NCBI GenBank assembly: GCA_949128115.1
Contig: OX421966.1
Span: forward strand, 68,755,416-68,819,415
Length of the DNA: 64,000 bases
Direction of reading: 5' to 3'
Origin: Anaspis maculata
Lineage: Eukaryota; Arthropoda; Insecta; Coleoptera; Scraptiidae
The position numbers were made by a program, and so were the translations under genes. Shown here piece by piece: positions 56,801 through 64,000 of the stretch. The notes beneath the pieces were generated by a model, which made no database searches, had not been told where the DNA came from, and was given only the letters and a program-made list of their open reading frames with translations. How positions within the stretch are numbered: the first letter of the stretch is position 1; each line of letters starts with the position of its first letter.

Positions 56801-57123
56801 TGAGGTGATTCATACAATGCGCTTGTTTGTAAACACAATTCAAATATGTCTTGTTTAAATTGATACTTGATTCGGTTCGCTTTCGACCACACAACACAAG
56901 AAATTGTGACTTCAGAATTTCTTCTTTCATCACGATACATCGAGAATCCGTTGAGTCCATCAAGTGATTCAAAACCTCCATAACACTCAATTGCGCTTCT
57001 GCCATTTTTGAGTTCCACCGCAATACTAATTAACCACGTTTCACGTCTGGAGGACATTGAAAACCGCTTACTACTGATGAGATTTTTGAACGCGCGGGCA
57101 ACAATCCGTGCTCTATCCGACAT
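56797..57123 (-). CDS. Unrecognised small ORF, 108 aa, divergent from the F-box gene
   Basis: An intronless frame starting MSDRARIVARAFKNLI and ending YESPH, rich in basic and polar residues, with no signal peptide or membrane segment. I do not recognise the family. Its ATG (57121-57123) lies 218 bp from the F-box ATG on the opposite strand, so the two could share a promoter. The plus-strand frame 57008-57208 overlaps it and is less plausible. It may be the first exon of a spliced gene or chance. Confidence 0.35.
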   Translation of the reverse strand: MSDRARIVARAFKNLISSKRFSMSSRRETWLISIAVELKNGRSAIECYGGFESLDGLNGFSMYRDERRNSEVTISCVVWSKANRIKYQFKQDIFELCLQTSALYESPH

Positions 57124-57341
57124 GTTTGTTTACATGCGAAGCGCATCAGCAGCGCCACCATCGGTAATGTTACTCGCCAATTGGGAGGCGGGTTTCCATT
57201 GTTACTAGTCCAGGCACCTTTCAAGTTTATGGTTCGTTTCCTTCTCATCACTTCCCTGTTTGCTGTCGTTTGTGTGCATCGTCGTAACACGTGCAAATCT
57301 GTCAAAACTATTCGAATTATATATACTTCAGTCGAATAACA

Positions 57342-60300
57342 ATGTCGGGAGCGAGGCTTTCCCAGGAGCCGGTGAGTAATTATTTCATATTCATAATAAT
57401 CTGATATAGATATCGGCGGATCGCCGCTTGAAGCTGTGGATACTACCGGAATATTTGGGGCCGGGTGCCGAAAAACTCATCTTTCTCTGATTTTCTACAT
57501 TATAGCTCCCGAAAACAAAATTTTATCTCACGAGCGCCCTAGCTATTCAGTTTTATATAGGAACACATGAGTCTTTTTCGAGCGAATGACTTTCATGACC
57601 GGTATTACACTTGGTTATAGAATTTGACGTTTGAGCGAGGATTGGTTATAAGCGGTGGAGGAAGTTCCGCCATTTTGATATCATCACCAGTTATACATTT
57701 CATAACTTGGTCATGGGGATGGTTATTGTTATGGTGGGGGAACAAATTGTGGCGGTAACAGATTCAAATTCGAAAGAAGCGGTCCACGTGCAAAAGTCAA
57801 AGTACCTAACCTCAAAGACTTGACGTAACGACTTGACGAGAGATGAAGAATCTATGAGAAGACGATGGACCCATTACCCATGGTTTTTAAATTGTTTTTT
57901 AGCCGTAACTTTTGAACCAAAGTTTATTGAAATAAGTCCTTACCGACCAATATTAACGCGTTTCATCAAAACTTTACAGGGGCGTAGATAATAGCAATAG
58001 GAGGTGCTACCACCATCTCTATTCTCTCCCCTTTTGTGCCATTTAAGACAACAACGAGACCTGATCCTTTTTGTCTTCAAGTTCATCCAGTCCTTCAATA
58101 TTCTCATCACTTTGACGTATTCTTGCAAGCTCTATTTTGTGCGAGTCTCTTGTGTGGCTCGTTGTCAGTGCCCCATGATGTCTTCCTTTTGTTTGGATCG
58201 CTAATGAGAACCCCACTTGATTATGTCGCTTTTGAAGCTTCCAGGTAACTCACATGCCTTTTACATTAGGTTCCGTTGTTCGAGGGCAAAGCCAGCTCCC
58301 TTTCTTGGATTGACGGAAGTCTTATCGGCCCCCTGGATGTCTCCTTTTTTTTGAAGCCCCGCTGAGCTCACGTTTCGTTTTGAGGTTTTAATAGGTTTGT
58401 TTTGGCAGCGATACACAACCGTTTCCAACCGTTTGGATTCTGCGCGCTTCCGTTAAGCCGTTCGGGCAGTGTAAACTTCGAGTTGCCAACTGTTGGTAAG
58501 CTGTTTGGGCAGGTGCCCCCAACGGTTCGAAAACAGTTTGTGGACGGTCAGAGGAGTTTGAGAATTAAAAAGAAACTGGTGATCAGACGCATGCGTACGC
58601 CTTTCTTCGCAATCGGGCGATCTTTGATTGATGGCGTGGCGCCTAATGTGACAGTGTGACAGTAAAGGTAAATAAAGACGCATTTTCGAGGTTAATTTAA
58701 AATAGTTTTACCTGCTGAAAGTTACATATTTACATTAATTCGGTAAATTTATTAAGGGGTTTCTGATGCGACTAACAAAGTTGTTGACGGGAATCGGTTT
58801 TATTTTTTTTTTCGTCAAGAAGAAACTCCTCTAAAAAGAAAATGTACGGATATTGCTATCATATTTTGAAAAATTTTAATTTTGATTTTTGAAAATTCAA
58901 AAACTAGATAGCATCGACAATGTATTTTTCCTCAAGAAAGTCGCATGCCAAATATGAACTTTTTATTTTCAAAAAAAAAGGCACCAAAAATGATTTCTCG
59001 TAGACATGAAAAAGTGAATTAGTAGAAGTCATTTTTGGTACCTTTTTTTTTTAAAATAGAAAGTTCAAATTGCATGCGACTTTCTTGAGGAAAGATACAT
59101 TGTCGACGCTATCTAGTTCTTGAATTTTCAAAAATCAAATTCAAATATTTTCAAAATATTTTGGAAATTTTCAAAATTTGATAGCAATGTCTGTACATTT
59201 TTGTTTTGGATGAGTTTGTACTTGACGAAAAAAATAAAATAAAACCAATTTCCGTCGACAACTTTTTTAGTCGCATCAGAAACCCCTTAAATAAGACCTC
59301 GGCTTGGCGGGGAAAACTTGACAAGTTGTTGTGTCCCTAGTTTCAACTGGAACCGCTCGCTACGCGTTCTTGCAGCAAAAACTTTCCAACCACTTGAAAA
59401 CTGGTTGGAGTCGAGTATGCGCGCTGAATCACAGTTAGCAAACCGTCCGCAACTCGCTGCCAAAACAAACCTAATAACTCTTGTGCCATGAGGTGTGCAG
59501 GTACCGCAATGTTTTACTGTCTGTTCATGTTCAACTTTTTCAACTGTCTTATGCCTGTATTTTTGTTTTTCAATTGTGTGGTAGTGCTACCAACTAAAAA
59601 TTAAAAACTAAAAAATATCTCATTTTCACAGTTTTCTTAAAAAAATCGTAGCGGCCTTGCTTTTCAAAACTAAGAGATGAAACTTGACATGGTCATAGTT
59701 GAGTCAAAGACCAATATCCCAATGTTGAAAAAATTGCGATTTCTTGATACAGGGCGTTCACAAAAAAACATCAAACTTCATAATTTTCAAAGTATCATGA
59801 CTCATTTTTTTCAAATGGCATGCCCCTAATTTTATAACGTTATCTGATAGCTTTTTCGATCCTCTTTCATTTTTACTAGGGGTACCCTACCCTTGAACTT
59901 CATTTTTTTCGAGATGATCGGAAATTTTCACAAAACTTGCTATTTTTTTTGTTTTTTTCCAAAAATTGACCTGGCCGTGATGAATGACAGGCAAGCCAAA
60001 TAGTACGCAGCTGTCAGTTAGTCAGTCTGAATCTTGTCGAACAAAAATGGCTTCAACACAAAAGGAAAACAGAGTGGGATCCTGGATATCTGGATTATTA
60101 CCAGAATATCATATCAATCATTTCCTCTCCCGTAAAGTCATTTTTCTTTGTTCGACAATATTCAAACTGACTAACTGAGAGTTGCGTACTATTTGGCTTG
60201 TCTGTCATTCATCACGGCCAACTCAATTTTTGAAAGACAAAACAAAAAATTGCAAATTTTGTGAAAATTTCCGATTATCTCGAGAAAAATGAAGTTTAAG

Positions 60301-62662
60301 GGTAGGGTACCCCTAGTAAAAATGAAATAGGATAAAAAAGCTATCAGATAACGTTCTAAAATTAGGGACATGCCATTGGAAAAAAAATTAGTTATGATAT
60401 TTTTGAAAATTATAAAGTTTGATGTTTTTTTTGTGAACGCCCTGTATCAAGGAATCGCAATTCTTTCACATTGGGATATTGATCTTTGACTTGACTATCA
60501 TCATGTCAAGTTTCATCTCTTAGTTTTGGAAAGCAAGGCCGCTACGATTTTTTCAAGAAAACTGTGAAAATGCGATTTTTTTCCGTTTTCAATTTTTAGT
60601 TGATAGCACTGCCACACAATTGAAAAACAAAAATACAGGCATAATACAGTTGAAAAAGTTGAACATGAAAATGCAAAAAAATATAGGGTGTTCGATCCAT
60701 TCAAAAAAATTGACGTTTCGTTGATCCCGTCAAAATGGGACACCCTGTATAGCTGAAAATAATTTAAGGTTATAGGTTTCATCAATAGTATATTACATAC
60801 CGAGACAGAAAATACATCATTACTGCTGAGGGTACAGAGAGATGCCCTCTCTGTGCCATCATTCTCTAGCTTGAAGCTGGAATGATGTATTTACCGTCGG
60901 GAGTTTGTATACTATTCCACTCACAACCATGTACTCAGCTTGCAAGATTACAGGCGTTCTAAAGTTGAAATCTGAAAATTTCCTTTTTGTCATAACTTCC
61001 AGTTAGGCCGATTAATTTTGCTGAAACGTGGTTCAGGAAATACTGAATTACACACTTATTGTTTGGTTGGATGCATATTTTGAAATTTCCCTTCTAAAGC
61101 TACCATTTCTTCACTTTCTCAGGAGGTCGGCAAGAGGTCACTTCCCGACCTCCTACTAGGTATGTAATGAATCAATTACCATAGTGGTTGTGAGTGAACC
61201 ATATAACTTCTCTCTCACATTTCTTCTCTATCTTGAACAGTAAGACCGCTATGGGATAATTACGCTAGGATGGACCACCCTGTACAGTTTTCTATCATTT
61301 TTTCTTATTTTGGCTGAAAAGTACCTAACGATTGCACCAAAGTGCAGAGTATTTACCAAACATCTGACGAGGTTAATAATGGCTTATTCCTATTACTTGA
61401 TAGCTTAGTATAATCATAATCTGCAATCCTACCGTATAATTAAATATTGTTCCAGGAGCAAACAGTCGATTATTTCGATTACGTACCCGACGAGATCTTG
61501 TACAAAATGGTTTCGATTCTCCCGAAATTCGACTTGTGCACGTTAGCAAAGGTCAGCCGGAGATTCCAAAGGGTGTGCGGCGACAAACGACTGTGGAAAA
61601 GACTTTCTTTGACTAGACAAGAAGTCACCTTTTCCCAAATGGAAATGCTCATTACAGGTGAATTTCCAATTGAAGAATTGAATCTGTCTCGCAGCAGGGT
61701 GAGTATTTGTCTATGACGGAATCTGTACCCAGTTTCTCTCTCTTTATATCCACGATGTCTTGAAAAAAAGCCTTACCTCTGCCTACATGAAGAGAATTTG
61801 ATTTTTCATATATTTACACCAGATTCCTGATTTTCCTTCATACCACCGATTTGGATCATCATCCGATATCCACATGACGCTTAAAAAGCTCAACCTGAAG
61901 AAATATGGGACAAGTCCAGATATGTTCTGTCCTATAACGTATAATAAAAACTTATTGTACATACTGGAGAGATGCAGAACAAAAGAACTGATACTGGACA
62001 ACTGCAGAGTGAAACAGGATTCCAGAGTGATGGAAGCAATCTCGAAACACGAAGACTTGGAAGTGTTATCCATGAAATGGGGGATTTTATCTCGCGTCGG
62101 CTACGATGACCTTCAAAAGCTCTTCATAGGCTGCGGTCGTTTGAGAGAGTTGAATTTGACTGCATGCTTAGTAACTTTACAACAGTTACGTGCCCTCTGC
62201 GATTGCATACCTGAAACGGTAGAGAAGCTGGTGCTGCCGAGAATATCTGAATACATGTTTCCCCAGGCAGTGGAATCGCTTGGAATTCTCTTCAATCGCG
62301 CCAGAAATTTGAAGTACTTTGGGACTTCCTTCAATGTCTTGAGAATACCGGCGATCATAAACCAGATGATTCAACATCGGAGTCTGGAAACTCTGCGTGT
62401 TGACTCGCACGCACTCTCAGAACCAGATCTTGTTAGGTGGGTTCCAATTTCGAAATTTTCTCGCCAGTATCTTTTTGCATTTTTTTTTCTCATCAGTGTT
62501 TTAGGACGAATGGCGCCAAAACTGAAAGGGATTGACATTCATTGGAAGCACAAGAATTCTGGAACTGAACGTGGTTTAGCCCAAGTAGAAAATCTCAGGA
62601 AAGAATTGATAGGTTTAAAAGTACGCGTGAATAAATTGTTCCCTAATCGACCTTTCCCTTGA
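57342..62662 (+). CDS. F-box/leucine-rich-repeat protein, four exons, 350 aa
   Basis: A predicted substrate-recognition subunit of an SCF ubiquitin ligase. Exons: 57342-57371 (MSGARLSQEP), 61456-61698, 61823-62436 and 62497-62662. All introns are GT-AG and in phase. The F-box occupies about residues 15-60: FDYVPDEILYKMVSILPKFDLCTLAKVSRRF, then DKRLWKRLSL, the Skp1-binding helices. Leucine-rich segments follow (LKKLNLKKYG, TKELILDNCRV, LEVLSMKWG, LRELNLTAC, VEKLVLPRISEY, LKYFGTSF, LETLRVDS, LKGIDIHW), spaced like FBXL repeats. The last intron (62437-62496) is 60 bp and has no stop in frame; removing it gives the smoother DLVSVLGRMAPKLKGI. The human counterpart is not clear. The 4.1-kb first intron holds two foldback elements and a TIR element. 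Confidence 0.85.
58394..59471. mobile_element. Inverted-repeat element with GGTTTGTTTTGGCAGCGA ends
   Basis: The ends GGTTTGTTTTGGCAGCGA and the inverse TCGCTGCCAAAACAAACC are perfect over 17-18 bp, with subterminal 'aaccgtttccaaccgtttgg' and 'gcaaaccgtccgcaactcg'. Direct TAATA lies on both flanks. The TTAA foldback 58756-59286 is nested inside. Superfamily unassigned; lies in the F-box intron. Confidence 0.6.
58756..59286. mobile_element. Foldback with TTAA flanks (piggyBac-type target site), 531 bp
   Basis: It begins GGGGTTTCTGATGCGACTAA and ends with its inverse. TTAA flanks at 58752-58755 and 59287-59290 match the piggyBac (or Sola3) duplication. The two arms are complementary almost to the centre near 59020. 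No transposase. Confidence 0.8.
59525..60668. mobile_element. Foldback element, 1.14 kb
   Basis: Arms meet near 60095. Ends 'tcatgttcaactttttcaac' and inverse. The arms contain 'gtagcggccttgcttttc' and 'gaacgccctgtatcaagg', so they include an internal TACAGGGCG motif. Lies in the F-box gene first intron. Confidence 0.8.
60669..61455. other. F-box intron 1, distal part
   Basis: Contains degraded 'gggtgttcgatccattc' and 'gggacaccctgtatag' ends at 60687-60750 and 'accaccctgtacag' near 61253, which look like remnants of TACAGGGTG-ended elements. No exon seen before the acceptor at 61455. Confidence 0.4.
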
Positions 62663-63270
62663 GAGGAATCACTTGCACGCATACCTCTAAGCGCACACTC
62701 CGGCTAGTACAACTACAGATTATTACAGATTACAGACCACTAGTTTCGCCCTCACAGGTATGCGTGATATTCTCGTGGAAAAAAACGGATGGTAGTGGAC
62801 CACCTCGAAATTTTGCCAGGGGTAAAATATAGATATCTCTAAAAATAACGATCCGATCTTCAAAATCTCTGTGGTGCTTGATCAATAGTCTTTCAACTTT
62901 AGGGTACTGTTTTGGGTCACCTGATTTTCGACCTATTGTACAATATACAGAGTGAAATGGAAGTAGTGCAAAATTGACCTGAATTCGGTGTGGCCTCGTT
63001 TTGGGACAACAAGTGGCAGAATTCTTCAGGTGTCATTTGCGGAAATCGTAAAGTGACGAGCTCATACATTGAAACACTTTTCCTTTTTCAATTTGAGCTG
63101 ACAGTATTTGATTTTTCTCCCGATCTTTACGACAGCACAAAATAGACGTTGTCTTCTATTGCTAACCAAGTTGCCATGAGGAGGATCATTTACAGTTTGT
63201 CGGAGTATGGAAAATAAAATGACAGGTCATGTCAAGTGTTTCCAATAATTCGATCGTAACTGTAAGATAT
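62663..63270. other. Downstream of the F-box gene
   Basis: No gene is supported. No canonical AATAAA close to the stop was identified with confidence. Confidence 0.35.
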
Positions 63271-63415
63271 TAGGTGCTTTCCTTTTACCACAAAACTCAA
63301 CTGATCTGATCTAAGTTAGAGAGAGAAAGACCGAAAAATCACATGCGCGAAAGTGAGATACCGCTAGCAACTTAGGTCAGAATACTTAGTTCAAGTTGTA
63401 AAAGGAAAGCACCTA
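63271..63415. mobile_element. MITE with TAGGTGCTTTCCTTTTAC ends (copy 2)
   Basis: Inverted ends of about 18 bp enclose 145 bp. The interior ('gatctaagttagagagagaaa', 'cacatgcgcgaaagtgagata') is the inverse of 29118-29253. Target-site duplication is unclear. Confidence 0.75.
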
Positions 63416-64000
63416 ATGTCTCGAGATGGTTTCGAATTTTCCTCCGTATTTTGTTTTCTCAAAAAGCTATTGACATTTTGTGGCTTATGGAATATACTTA
63501 CTGCTGGCAGATCCGGCACCAAAAAAGTCAAAAATCACAAAGTACCTAATCAATAATTCTTTGTAAAATCCAAATAAGATCAAATTTTGAAACAGCTCCA
63601 AGATGTTGATGTGAGCTTCCCAAAAATGTTAAAAAGAGAAATTCCTGCGAATTGTTTTTTCGAAGTGAGACCTTGTTGGAGTCAGATCATTTTTTGCACA
63701 CCTTTCAATGTCACCCTGTTGACTCGGCAACCTGGTGATCAAAGATAAAACTTGCAATGTAAAAGTGCACCCAAGGGTTCACTCTATCGATCACTATATA
63801 GATAAATTCTGGGAATCGGTCGTCTTTTTCTTTTTTGGAGATTTTCTTATTATACCGGGTGGGCCTTATTAAACCGTGCTCTGAATTTTTCCCTCTAAAA
63901 TTTTCATTCCTCCACCGATTTCATCGAATTTTTTAGTATTCGAATTCCAATTGAATGGGCTATCATTTCTATATTTTAAAAATGGCCGACATACCAAAAT
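63416..64000. other. No supported gene, right edge
   Basis: AT-rich. It ends inside text resembling dispersed repeats ('ccgggtgggcc', 'atggccgacat'). Nothing further supported. Confidence 0.35.

Overview
This is eukaryotic, insect-type genomic DNA: AT-rich, with spliced genes, GT-AG introns from about 60 bp to 16 kb, and most of the length taken up by transposable elements and repeats. A sap-feeding hemipteran (whitefly-like) is my best guess. It rests on the style of the C2H2 zinc-finger protein, the many inverted-repeat elements ending in TACAGGGTG, and the animal gene set, so it is an inference and not a proven assignment.

Four host genes can be reconstructed. (1) A C2H2 zinc-finger protein on the minus strand (1197-2637), whose start codon appears to be split by a 64-bp intron. 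(2) TSEN54, the tRNA-splicing endonuclease subunit, on the plus strand in five exons (13313-31901). Its 16.3-kb second intron holds most of the repeats in the left half. (3) A heparan sulfate 3-O-sulfotransferase of the HS3ST2/3/4/6 (Hs3st-B) type on the minus strand. Four exons (51005 down to 33433) carry the whole sulfotransferase domain; the N-terminal membrane-anchor exon was not found. (4) An F-box/leucine-rich-repeat protein on the plus strand in four exons (57342-62662). A small unexplained ORF lies head-to-head with it. Fragments of THAP-domain proteins, a possible insect gustatory receptor and a Ty3/gypsy reverse transcriptase are also visible.

The mobile DNA can be partly dated by nesting. 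A full-length non-LTR retrotransposon (40210-45597) has both ORFs open, a (TTTGTA)n tail and a 12-bp target-site duplication, and sits in an HS3ST intron. A mariner-like DNA transposon (17149-21702) has perfect 35-bp inverted ends and a dead transposase gene split by later insertions. There are hAT elements with 8-bp duplications (6377-6891, 12225-12613), PIF-Harbinger elements with TAA or TTA duplications (9543-9708, 18584-18722, 45854-46669), a TTAA-flanked foldback (58756-59286), and at least ten near-complete palindromes of 0.5-2.6 kb.

The most striking feature is a roughly 2.5-kb satellite-like array (about 25141-27690) inside TSEN54 intron 2. It has a strict 10-bp period made of alternating TTCnn and GAAnn boxes, which is the heat-shock-element module. 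By eye it contains 20 perfect three-box or longer elements, seven of them with four boxes. It may be a mass of HSF binding sites.
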